From Nanoperiomorbus sp963544155 (GTDB taxonomy: Bacteria; Patescibacteriota; Saccharimonadia; Saccharimonadales; Saccharimonadaceae), in the NCBI GenBank assembly GCA_963544155.1, contig CAUUDW010000005.1, forward strand, positions 1 through 64,000: 64,000 nucleotides of DNA, given 5' to 3'. Made by a program: the position numbers and the translations under genes. This document shows, piece after piece, positions 25,861-34,096 of the stretch (the stretch's first letter is position 1; the number at the start of each line of letters is the position of its first letter). Under the pieces are notes generated by a model that was not told the origin of the DNA, did not search any database, and saw nothing but the letters and a program-made list of their open reading frames with translations.

Positions 25861-27498
25861 TTACTCATACTTCAGCTGGGCGTCTTGCTTGGTAATGCTG
25901 ACCGGTGGATAAAAGGAGTCATTAAAGGTTGGCCAGTTGCGATAAGCACCGTGCTTCTTGCTGGTCGTGATCGCCATATCAGTGTAGGCTGCCGAGTCGC
26001 AAGTCTGGATGATCAAACAGACATCGGCCAGCGCCTTAGCATCGTTCTCGGTGACGTTATCTACGCCTGAGTCAGTCAGCAGGTTGTGACAGAACGATAG
26101 TAGTTCAGCCCGAGCATCCAGATCGCCCTTAATAAAGCCACGAGTAGTCAGGTGTTGCCCCTCACCGATAATGCCGGTGATCAGCCGGCGTATATTTTCT
26201 TTGACATCAACTTTCCGCATAAACTGATCCGCCTCACGAACGTTATAGATGTGTTGATTGCGCTTATCGCCCCTCCTGGCTGACTCAGGCTTACCCAGAT
26301 CGTGCGTCAGTAAGGCAAGCCGGATAATCGGCAACAGATCCGCCGGCAACTTATCGGCGTAATTATTATCAAAGTTACGCAGTACCGTCTCGGTATGCTC
26401 TTCCAGAGTAAATTTCTCCCAGTTACCGGCATCAGCCTCATATATCCTCCGGTAGCCCGGGACTTCCATAGCTTTATCCACCAGCTGCTCGGGAGTGGCG
26501 TAGAGGTTATTAGATAAGTAGTCGACAAACGAGCCCCCGGTCGTCGCCTCAGTCTCCAGACCGTCAGCCAGCCGAATAGCAATATCGCCAAACTCTCGTG
26601 CGGTAGCTTGACGCCTGTGAGATACCTCTGTCTCAGTGTCGACTTTAGCGAGATCAAACAGAAAGACCGGCTCAATATCCTTCAGTATGGTCGCCGACCG
26701 AACCCTCTCCCTCACTCCGACGACATGAGCATTCCTCAACCAGCTCGCCACATAGGTCTGATTGATCGGATAAGTATCCCGGTAGGCATCTTGCTTCTTT
26801 AGGTAGTCATTGACAATTTGCACCGGGTCAACAGTCATCAATTTCTGAGTACACATCGCCCCGGCAATGTGTCGCACCGTCATATAGTCAATCCCCAGCT
26901 TCTCGGTAATTTCCGGTAGATCAGACAGTTTGGGGAGGCGACCGCCGGCGCCCAAGAAGTCTTGTGGGCGAAAACGAGTCAAGATATCTCGATGCTCAAA
27001 ATCAAGTGGGGCGCCGACCATAAAGGGGACTCTCAGCTTAGTGAGGGCTTGTTTGATCTGCTCTTTCTCCTCGGCAGAGCGACCAACCTGACTGAAACTA
27101 CCGTCAATGATGTTGGCATCAGCGTCTTCTGAGATGATCCGATGAACTTCGGGCCGACCGCCCTCCAGACGACTCCGCTCGTCAGCAAAACTCTGAGCAT
27201 TCTCGGCGGTATCTGTCGCCAGGGCTGAAACCTTATTAACATTATCATGGCTGGTGGTGTCACCATCATTACGAAAACCCGGCGAGACCTTCCAGTCATC
27301 TCCATTAGCATTGCTACGACCGTGATATAGCTCAAGCGAGCTAAGCGGTGTAAACAACCCAACCTCCTCCAGGTATTTGATTGCCTGATATTTTCCCCGA
27401 TCGTCGATACTACGGCTACGCTCTTGGCGAAAGACAAGCTGAGGCTCGTCTACCGACTCATGGGGTGCCGCAGATAATGTTACCTGATTATGTCTCAT
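25861..27498 (-). CDS. HD-domain metal-dependent phosphohydrolase-like protein
   Basis: A 545-residue protein. The second half carries an HD domain: TLEEHTETVLRNF with a His, LALLTHDLGKPESARRGD with the His-Asp pair, QHIYNVREADQF and a late Asp in VCLIIQTCDSAAYTDM. These residues bind the metals of HD nucleotide or phosphoester hydrolases. The N-terminal 200 residues are separate; LELYHGRSNANGDDWKVSPG followed by ALATDTAENAQSFADERS vaguely recalls ADP-ribosyltransferase folds, a weak idea only. A ribosome site TAGGAGATAAAA precedes ATG. Substrate unknown. Confidence 0.75.
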   Translation of the reverse strand: MRHNQVTLSAAPHESVDEPQLVFRQERSRSIDDRGKYQAIKYLEEVGLFTPLSSLELYHGRSNANGDDWKVSPGFRNDGDTTSHDNVNKVSALATDTAENAQSFADERSRLEGGRPEVHRIISEDADANIIDGSFSQVGRSAEEKEQIKQALTKLRVPFMVGAPLDFEHRDILTRFRPQDFLGAGGRLPKLSDLPEITEKLGIDYMTVRHIAGAMCTQKLMTVDPVQIVNDYLKKQDAYRDTYPINQTYVASWLRNAHVVGVRERVRSATILKDIEPVFLFDLAKVDTETEVSHRRQATAREFGDIAIRLADGLETEATTGGSFVDYLSNNLYATPEQLVDKAMEVPGYRRIYEADAGNWEKFTLEEHTETVLRNFDNNYADKLPADLLPIIRLALLTHDLGKPESARRGDKRNQHIYNVREADQFMRKVDVKENIRRLITGIIGEGQHLTTRGFIKGDLDARAELLSFCHNLLTDSGVDNVTENDAKALADVCLIIQTCDSAAYTDMAITTSKKHGAYRNWPTFNDSFYPPVSITKQDAQLKYE

Positions 27499-27554
27499 TT
27501 TTATCTCCTAAATACCTAATAGTATGATTGTAACACACCCATTAGCTAAACCGC

Positions 27555-28706
27555 TCACCGTTTGCCCAATAATCGACGAAACCAGCGGACCATCGATACA
27601 AGCAACTCTCGCCCCGAGGAGCCGGCCAGTAGCTTAAACGTTCTGATGACCACCCTTCTCGCCTCCGGATCACTCGTTCGGATATCGTGGAGCACCCGGT
27701 GCCAATGCTTAGTTAAATACCGACGCAGATCATCAGTGGTGCGGCAGTTCGCCCGGATGAGCATCCGATATAGCGCATCGGCAAAAGCCCTCCTCTGCTC
27801 CAGAGTTAATTCACCAAGCCAGCGCCGAATGGTCCGATTGACATATCGAGACGAGCGGCTAACGTGACCGACCGTTGCCAGCCTAGTTCCGTCAACCCGC
27901 CACGACAGTGAGTCGTGCTGATTGATCAGTCGAGCATCACTCTGTACCACCCGGATATCACCCGCCCGCTCATCCAGCAGCAACCCAACCAACGCTCCCT
28001 CGGGCACAGTGCTATGGATTCGACCCTTTAGATTGCGCCACTGCGCCGAGCTAAATGTCTCCGCCAAGAAGCCCGGTCCGTCATGATTGTAGACCGCCAC
28101 GATACGATCTCTAGTAGCCCGGTCAGCCATCAATCCGGCGTAAACAGCCAGATTGCCACCTTTGCTATGACCGCCCGGTATTAACCAATTCTGTGATAAT
28201 CCGGCTATCATCTGCAGGTAGTGGAGTGCCTCCTGTTGAGCCGGTAAGTGACGCTGAAAAGTCATATTTAGATCTTCCTTCCAGCCCGCCAAACTATCGT
28301 CAGTCCCCTGAAAAGCTAGGTAGTCAAGATAACCCCGATCGGTATTGATCGAGAAGGTAACTGCCCCGAACTGCTCCTCAAGCACGCTGTCAACCTGATG
28401 ACGGTAATGATGCAATAAGACCTCGCCGAAGCGGCTGCTCCCGACACAGACTCTCAGCAGCTCCGCTCCCCGGACTCGATTCCACATCAATCTGCCCAAT
28501 CGCTCAGTCTCGACCAGCCGGTCAAGCTCAGACAGGGTGCAATTAAAGTTGCTGATCTTACCAAAAGGTGAGACTGCCAGATCAGCATAGCAGAGCGTCG
28601 ATAAGATCAGGCTGTCCACCTCGTTAAATGGTAGTCGCCAGAAATTACAGCTGCCGTACTGCTCAACATACTGTATGACACTCCGGGTCGCCCGTCGTCG
28701 CTTCAT
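27555..28706 (-). CDS. Mbeg1-like (DUF2974) alpha/beta hydrolase
   Basis: A 383-residue protein that fits the DUF2974/Mbeg1-like family of lipase-fold proteins: the opening NFWRLPFNEVDSLILSTLCY, then YLDYLAFQGTDDSLAGWKED with the oxyanion region, and the nucleophile elbow PGGHSKGGNLAVYAGL with Ser in G-H-S-K-G. A His-Asp partner could be NHDGPGF or later residues. The start at 28706 (MKRRRATRSVIQ) is chosen because TATAAT at 28713-28718 ends 6 nt upstream; an ATG 22 codons earlier would be upstream of that promoter. The C-terminal 100 residues are basic and helical. Function unknown. Confidence 0.82.
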   Translation of the reverse strand: MKRRRATRSVIQYVEQYGSCNFWRLPFNEVDSLILSTLCYADLAVSPFGKISNFNCTLSELDRLVETERLGRLMWNRVRGAELLRVCVGSSRFGEVLLHHYRHQVDSVLEEQFGAVTFSINTDRGYLDYLAFQGTDDSLAGWKEDLNMTFQRHLPAQQEALHYLQMIAGLSQNWLIPGGHSKGGNLAVYAGLMADRATRDRIVAVYNHDGPGFLAETFSSAQWRNLKGRIHSTVPEGALVGLLLDERAGDIRVVQSDARLINQHDSLSWRVDGTRLATVGHVSRSSRYVNRTIRRWLGELTLEQRRAFADALYRMLIRANCRTTDDLRRYLTKHWHRVLHDIRTSDPEARRVVIRTFKLLAGSSGRELLVSMVRWFRRLLGKR

Positions 28707-28865
28707 ACCCAGATTATAACAAGTGCTATAATGATTATAACCAATCACACCTCGGTCACTGTGCGGTTTCATAAAATTATCCTGAGATGGTATGAGCTGA
28801 CGACGGACGCTCTAGACCTTTGGATACCCCCGAGCTAGTCGTCTTAGTTTTTTCTTAGGAGTTTT

Positions 28866-29138
28866 ATGAATCCAATCGTATCAATCAATCAGCCGGTCGA
28901 CGTCATCGTTTCTTTTAGTCGCTCAGCTCACACCACCGGAGTTATGCCCGTCAAGATGCGTCATCATGGTGTCGATATCAGCCTAACTAAGCTGGGCTTA
29001 TGCTACCCCGTCCGACACGGCGCCAGGCTGTGCTATATCTTTGACGTCAGCGACGGCACCAATGACTACTCCCTGGAGTTTGATACGACGACCCTGCGCT
29101 GGACTCTGCTGTCATTGATCGATGGAGCGAGCCTATGA
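28866..29138 (+). CDS. small protein coupled to a Y-family polymerase
   Basis: A 90-residue beta-rich protein I do not recognise. It has no membrane segment and no Cys motif. A ribosome site TTAGGAG lies 5 nt before ATG, and its stop overlaps the polymerase start (ATGA at 29135-29138). In other bacteria small genes fused to dinB-like polymerases often encode SOS partners or YolD-like proteins, so a regulatory or accessory role in lesion bypass is likely, but nothing here proves it. I found no SOS box upstream. Confidence 0.65.
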   Translation: MNPIVSINQPVDVIVSFSRSAHTTGVMPVKMRHHGVDISLTKLGLCYPVRHGARLCYIFDVSDGTNDYSLEFDTTTLRWTLLSLIDGASL

Positions 29139-30379
29139 GCCCTCAGATCAACCCCGCCCTACCACAGATCATGTGGCTGGATCTCAATAGCGCCTTTGCC
29201 ACCACCGAGCAACAAACCTATCCCGGCCTGCGCCACCGACCGGTCGGGGTCACCAATCGGACTAGTCCTAACTGTTGCATTATTACTGCCAGCTACGAGG
29301 CTAAAGCGCAGGGTGTTCATACCGGCATGAGACGTATAGAGGCTCTGCGTCAATGTCCCGGACTGATCCTGGTCGAGTCTCACCCCGCTAAATACAGCGC
29401 CGTTTACCGACGTCTATTCCGGATCATGCACAGCTATTCGCCCGACTGCGACATGAAGTCGATCGACGAGGGGTATATCGACCTGAAATCGACCGGCTAC
29501 GACACACCGGCTAAATTAATCCGGCTGGGACAAGAGCTAAAAGACCGGGTCAGACAAGAAATCGGTGAGTACTTGACTATCAATGTTGGACTAGGCAGCA
29601 ATCGCTTCCTGGCTAAGCTGGCCGCCGGTCTGCATAAGCCCGACGGACTGGATATGATCACCGCCGACAATCTAGTCCAAGTATATAGCCGGCTCCGGCT
29701 GGAAGACCTGACCGGTATCGCCGAGCACCTGGGGCGTCGCTTGCGCCGAGCCGGCATCAATACACCGGTGCAATTCCTGGAAGCAAGCGAGGTGACTCTG
29801 CGCCGGCAGGTTTTCCATGGTATCACCGGCACTTATTGGTATCAACGACTGAGGGGGTACGAAGTTGACGATCAGCCGACCGGGCTGAGTATGATCGGTC
29901 GGCAGTGGGTAGTTGACCATGGTAGCGACGACGAAGATTACCTGAGCTCCTGCCTGCACTGTCTAGCCGAAAATGTCGGACTAAAGCTCCGCTACCGCCG
30001 GATCAAAGCTCGTGGCGTTTGCGTCCGGTTGCGCCTGCAAGCAGGTGGGCATTATCAGCGCAAGGTTCTATCGCCCGGCCCTTTTGACTCCGACCAAGCC
30101 ATCTGGCAGCTAGCTGAACCGCTATTCCAAGCTCGCCCCGCCGGTCGCATTTGCCGGCTAGGGATATATGTTTATCATTTTCAGTCGACTAACCAAGACC
30201 AACTTAGCCTGCTCAGTCAGACCACTCGTTCCGCCAGTCTAGTCAAGGCAATTGACCGGATCAATCAGACCTACGGGCTAGCTACGATTCACTCAGCTCA
30301 CTCCAGCCTCGGCGTCAAGCACGTCCGCCGGAAAGTACCTTTCGGTAGCACGAAATACTTTGATCTGCTTATTGACTAA
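29135..30379 (+). CDS. Y-family DNA polymerase (DinB/UmuC type)
   Basis: A 414-residue translesion polymerase. Palm-domain metal ligands are in IMWLDLNSAFATTEQQ (Asp plus the UmuC-like N) and SIDEGYIDLKS; the thumb has INVGLGSNRFLAKLAAGLHK and the fingers CCIITASYEAKAQGV..GMR. The HhH region LTGIAEHLGRRLRRAGI and a little-finger domain follow. The residue at the steric gate is Phe. It copies damaged DNA with low fidelity. The final motif for binding the sliding clamp is not evident. It is coupled to the small upstream gene. Confidence 0.92.
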   Translation: MSPQINPALPQIMWLDLNSAFATTEQQTYPGLRHRPVGVTNRTSPNCCIITASYEAKAQGVHTGMRRIEALRQCPGLILVESHPAKYSAVYRRLFRIMHSYSPDCDMKSIDEGYIDLKSTGYDTPAKLIRLGQELKDRVRQEIGEYLTINVGLGSNRFLAKLAAGLHKPDGLDMITADNLVQVYSRLRLEDLTGIAEHLGRRLRRAGINTPVQFLEASEVTLRRQVFHGITGTYWYQRLRGYEVDDQPTGLSMIGRQWVVDHGSDDEDYLSSCLHCLAENVGLKLRYRRIKARGVCVRLRLQAGGHYQRKVLSPGPFDSDQAIWQLAEPLFQARPAGRICRLGIYVYHFQSTNQDQLSLLSQTTRSASLVKAIDRINQTYGLATIHSAHSSLGVKHVRRKVPFGSTKYFDLLID

Positions 30380-30394
30380 ATAATCTATAGGCTT

Positions 30395-30419
30395 TACCAT
30401 TTTGTATAAGGAAATGGTA
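30395..30419. repeat. 8-bp inverted repeat before the DUF308 gene
   Basis: TACCATTT and AAATGGTA flank a 9-nt centre (TGTATAAGG) 9 bp before the DUF308 start codon. The spacer holds a -10-like TATAAG, so the repeat could be an operator covering the promoter or an RNA hairpin in the leader. No T-tract follows, so it is not a clear terminator of the polymerase gene. Confidence 0.55.
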
Positions 30420-30427
30420 GAAAAGAG

Positions 30428-31108
30428 ATGCTAGCTAAGTTACGAAAAATCGCTAAGAGTCTGTGGCTGTTAGTAGCCACCAGCGGTCTGGTCAGCATAG
30501 TAGTTGGGCTGGTAGCGATGATTAGGCCTCAGCTTGTCTTGTCGGTCTTTATTTATCTCTTCGGCGTCTTAGTTCTACTGATATCGGCTATCATATTAGG
30601 CAAGTCTCTGCTCAGTGTTAAGAAAGACAATCTGTGGTGGACGTCGATGATCTTTGCCGTCTGTGGCATCAGCATCGGCACTATGGTACTGGCTAATCCG
30701 ATCGTCGCCCAAGCTTTCATCGCAGCTATCCTAGCTATCTATATCTTCATCCAGTCATTACTGGGCTTAATCGCCACCTCTTACTCCGAGGACAACGAAT
30801 CCAAGCCTCTTGTCACCACCATCGGTATCATCGGCGTCATTCTCGGTTTTTTGGTGCTATTCCAGCCCCGACTAGCCACCACGGGGATGATGTGGATCGT
30901 CGGTATTTATATCTTTGCCTATGGTCTAGTAGCGGAGTATTATGCCATCCGAACTTACCGCAAGACCAAAACGCTCCGCCAGGCTATCCGTAAGGCGGAA
31001 CGAGAAGCTAATCAATCCACCAAGACTAAGCATGACCCCGATGATATCGCCGAGGCAGAGGTAGTCCGGACTAAGGCTAAATCAGCCGATCAAACACAGA
31101 AAGACTAG
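30428..31108 (+). CDS. DUF308 (HdeD-like) membrane protein
   Basis: A 226-residue protein with six hydrophobic spans arranged as three pairs of helices, the layout of DUF308/HdeD proteins, such as SLWLLVATSGLVSIVVGLVA, IGTMVLANPIVAQAFIAAIL and GVILGFLVLFQP. A charged Lys/Glu-rich C-terminal tail is cytoplasmic. HdeD is linked to acid stress in E. coli, but no such role can be read here. It is followed 1 bp later by uppP, so they may be cotranscribed. Confidence 0.85.
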   Translation: MLAKLRKIAKSLWLLVATSGLVSIVVGLVAMIRPQLVLSVFIYLFGVLVLLISAIILGKSLLSVKKDNLWWTSMIFAVCGISIGTMVLANPIVAQAFIAAILAIYIFIQSLLGLIATSYSEDNESKPLVTTIGIIGVILGFLVLFQPRLATTGMMWIVGIYIFAYGLVAEYYAIRTYRKTKTLRQAIRKAEREANQSTKTKHDPDDIAEAEVVRTKAKSADQTQKD

Positions 31109-31109
31109 C

Positions 31110-31928
31110 ATGCACTTGGTACATCTGCTAATACTGCCGCCCATCATCATGGGAATCATCCAGGGAGCGACGGAGTTCATCCCCGTCTCCTCCTCAGGAC
31201 ACCTGATCATAGCCAGTCATCTACTGAGGCTACATCACGGCGGTCATTTATTTATCCAAGCGCTTGATTTCGGCACAACCCTAGCTCTGATCATTTATTT
31301 CCGGCGCCAGTTAAAAGAGCTAGCTCGACAAGTGTTTATCGAGCACGACTATCGTCTGCTCCGCAATATCGCCATCACCTGTCTGCCCGTCGGGGTAATT
31401 GGCTTCGCTGCATCAAGGTTTGTCGAGCACTCAGCCTTCTTTGCCAGTAGCCTGGTCATCGCCATGTCGTTAATCATCTTCGGTATTATCATGGTCGTGC
31501 TAGAGAAACTGCCTCGACTATCAGATGTCGCCAATGGACGGGAACTATCGCCGAGTCGAGCCCTCGTCATCGGGATGGCTCAGTGTCTGGCTCTGGTGCC
31601 GGGAGTGTCTCGCTCCGGTTCTACCATCATCGCCTCTCGCCTCTGTGGACTCAAGCCCAAGCAGGCGACCGAGTATTCTTTCCTCGCCAGCATCCCCATC
31701 ATGCTGGCTCTACTAGCTAAGTTAGTCGTCAAGAATACCGGTTTCATCGTTCATCATTGGCAACCACTCTTACTCGGCAATATCTTCGCTTTCATCGTCG
31801 GTATCGTCGCCGTCAGGCTTTTCTTAACCTATCTAGAGAAGCACGACCTCAGAGCTTTTGGCGCTTACCGGATTAGCATCGCTATCATCATTATCTATCT
31901 ACTATCAACGGGGGCACTACCGCACTAA
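31110..31928 (+). CDS. uppP: undecaprenyl-diphosphatase
   Basis: A 272-residue polytopic membrane phosphatase that recycles undecaprenyl pyrophosphate to the monophosphate carrier for cell-wall and glycan synthesis, also called BacA. Diagnostic motifs are IIQGATEFIPVSSSGHLII near the N-terminus and VPGVSRSGSTIIASRLCGL, which hold the catalytic Glu, Ser and Arg residues. Eight or so hydrophobic segments are visible. Start overlaps the DUF308 stop region with only one base of space. Consistent with a peptidoglycan-making cell. Confidence 0.95.
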   Translation: MHLVHLLILPPIIMGIIQGATEFIPVSSSGHLIIASHLLRLHHGGHLFIQALDFGTTLALIIYFRRQLKELARQVFIEHDYRLLRNIAITCLPVGVIGFAASRFVEHSAFFASSLVIAMSLIIFGIIMVVLEKLPRLSDVANGRELSPSRALVIGMAQCLALVPGVSRSGSTIIASRLCGLKPKQATEYSFLASIPIMLALLAKLVVKNTGFIVHHWQPLLLGNIFAFIVGIVAVRLFLTYLEKHDLRAFGAYRISIAIIIIYLLSTGALPH

Positions 31929-31948
31929 ATAAGGTATAATGAAGATAT

Positions 31949-34048
31949 ATGCATAGCAGAGTAAGCGTTGGTGGGGTTCGACTCTGGCAAAAGAGGTTGA
32001 TCTTTTCGATCATCCTGTGTCTACCGGCAACCGGTTTCCTGGCCCTAGACTGGCTAATACCTAATTCAGCTATTAACCGCACCATTCAGCCATGGGCGCC
32101 TCTGGCGACCTGCCTGATGTCCACCCTAGCGATTATCTATCTGGGGCTGGTCTTCTGGCGCAGTACCATCCGGGGCCTAAAGCATCAGCTATTTAATGTA
32201 GATAGCCTCATTACCATCGGCACTTCGGTTGCCTATGCTTATAGCTGTATTAGCTTTGTCTTGCTTGCCCTCCAGAATAACTCGCTCGTCATCCCCGCTA
32301 GTCGGCGAGTGCCACTTTACTTCAGTACGGTCACCTTTCTGTTCGTCTTCGTCGTTCTCGGTAAATGGCTGGAGATGCGGGCGATTAGCCGAGCGCAACA
32401 ATCAGTCAAGCAGCTAATCCGGCTCAAGCCCAGCCTAGCTCACGTCGTCAGCGGCGGTCTCATCATCAACATCCCCGTCGACCGAATCGAGGTCGGCGAT
32501 TGGGTGATCATTAATCCTCATGAACGCATCCCTATCGATGGTTACGTTGTTGATGGCGTTTCTTCGGTTAATGAAGCGATTATTACTGGCGAGAGCGCAC
32601 CCGTCAGCAAGCAGCTAGACAGTCGGGTGATCGGTGGCACCACCAATGGCTCAGGCAAGCTGGTCGTCGTAGCTGACCATTTGTATGAAGAGACACTGCT
32701 AGCTCAGATCATCCAGCTAATCCGGAGCACTCGTTCTGATCGAACGATCAACGAAGACATCGCTGATCGTATGTCCAATGTCTTCGTCCCGCTAGTCATT
32801 CTCTTTGCCCTGATCTGTTTCGCCGTTAGATATTTCTTCCTCGGTTCCGACTTATCGTCAGCCATGACTATGTTTATCTCCATTATCATGGTGGCTTGCC
32901 CCTACGCTTTTGGTCTGGCTAGCCCCAGTGTGACTACCGCCAGCGTCGACCTGGGCACTCGGAACGGCATCTTAATCAAGGGCAGCAGGAGCTTGGAGTC
33001 GCTGAGCCAAGTTGACACTATCGTCTTTGATAAGACCGGCACTCTGACCAAAGGTCAGCTAGCCGTGACTGATGTCATCACGATCTCCGCCACCGCCAAG
33101 GAGACTATGTCCATCGCCAGTAGCCTAGCCAAACACAGCCTCCACCCCTTAGCTCAGGCTATCGCCCGGCGATCCAGCAAGCGCCAGATCGAAACTAGGG
33201 CGGTCAAACGGCTGGAGGTGGCGACTAACCGAGGTATCAGCGGGCTAATCGGAGGTAAGAAGTACTACCTGGGTAGTGAAGAATATGCTCGCAAGTTGCA
33301 TAAGTTAGGTCTACCCGACACTTCAAAGCTGCGTCGAATGGGCAAGGTGATTTGCTACGTCTTCACTAGACAGCAAATTTTGGGCGTAATCGGCATCTCC
33401 GACCAGCCGAAAGAGGGAGCTGTCGGGCTGATCAAACAGCTCCATCAACTAGGCATCAAGACCTATCTGCTCTCCGGCGACAGCGAGACAGCCACCAAGG
33501 CAATCGCTCGCCGACTCGGGATCAAGCAGATCATTGCCAACACCAAGCCAGACGACAAGGCTAAAGAAGTGATAAGCTTGCGCCAGAAAGGTCACGTCGT
33601 AGCCATGGTCGGTGACGGCATCAATGATGCACCGGCCTTGGCTAGTGCCAGCGTCGGCATCGCCATCGGCACCGGTACCGAGGCAGCCATTGAGACGGGA
33701 GATATCGTCATCGTCAATGGCAGCCCTCAGCTAATCTATAGCGCCCTCCGACTAGCCAAGCTGACCACTCACAAGATCAGACAAAACATCTTCTTCTCAC
33801 TCTTCTACAACGTCGTCAGCTTGCCAATTGCCGCCGGTACACTAGCCGGTATCGGGGTTGAACTAAGTCCCGAGCTGGCCAGCTTGATCATGGCGATGTC
33901 GATCACTACCATTACCGTTAATTCCCTGACTCTGCGTATTTCCGACCTTAACGACGAGCGTGACCTGACCAGCAGCGTCGCCCCGGTCATCCTCTTCATG
34001 CTCTTCACCGTCATTTACGTCATCTTCTTGATGGCGGGTACCAGATAG
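31949..34048 (+). CDS. P1B-type heavy-metal ATPase with a CPY motif
   Basis: A 699-residue P-type ATPase. It has TGES at 213-216, the phosphorylation motif DKTGTLTKG at 361, the P1B hallmark SLHPLAQAI, the nucleotide domain and GDGINDAPALA. Helix 6 reads ACPYAFGLASP where copper pumps have CPC, so the second metal-binding Cys is Tyr319. There is no N-terminal HMA metal-binding domain. The metal specificity is therefore uncertain; Cu, Zn or another ion is possible. A TATAAT (31935-31940) ends 8 nt before ATG, so it is leaderless. Confidence 0.88.
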   Translation: MHSRVSVGGVRLWQKRLIFSIILCLPATGFLALDWLIPNSAINRTIQPWAPLATCLMSTLAIIYLGLVFWRSTIRGLKHQLFNVDSLITIGTSVAYAYSCISFVLLALQNNSLVIPASRRVPLYFSTVTFLFVFVVLGKWLEMRAISRAQQSVKQLIRLKPSLAHVVSGGLIINIPVDRIEVGDWVIINPHERIPIDGYVVDGVSSVNEAIITGESAPVSKQLDSRVIGGTTNGSGKLVVVADHLYEETLLAQIIQLIRSTRSDRTINEDIADRMSNVFVPLVILFALICFAVRYFFLGSDLSSAMTMFISIIMVACPYAFGLASPSVTTASVDLGTRNGILIKGSRSLESLSQVDTIVFDKTGTLTKGQLAVTDVITISATAKETMSIASSLAKHSLHPLAQAIARRSSKRQIETRAVKRLEVATNRGISGLIGGKKYYLGSEEYARKLHKLGLPDTSKLRRMGKVICYVFTRQQILGVIGISDQPKEGAVGLIKQLHQLGIKTYLLSGDSETATKAIARRLGIKQIIANTKPDDKAKEVISLRQKGHVVAMVGDGINDAPALASASVGIAIGTGTEAAIETGDIVIVNGSPQLIYSALRLAKLTTHKIRQNIFFSLFYNVVSLPIAAGTLAGIGVELSPELASLIMAMSITTITVNSLTLRISDLNDERDLTSSVAPVILFMLFTVIYVIFLMAGTR

Positions 34049-34054
34049 GTGTTG

Positions 34055-34075
34055 TAGCCGGACGATCGTCGGCTA
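34055..34075. terminator. hairpin between convergent genes
   Basis: A near-perfect short hairpin with outer arms TAGCC/GGCTA lies between the convergent ATPase and GH13-like genes. There is no clear T-run on either side, so it is only a weak candidate for a shared terminator. Confidence 0.35.
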
Positions 34076-34096
34076 GTCGCATATCATCTTAAGCGT

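Noticed and set aside
21939..25870. Integrative element bounded by tRNA-Gln attachment repeats
   Set aside because: I could not find a second copy of the tRNA 3' end and there is no integrase gene, so only the neighbourhood is noted.
28773..28865. SOS box upstream of the polymerase pair
   Set aside because: No palindromic LexA-like site was seen in the gap.
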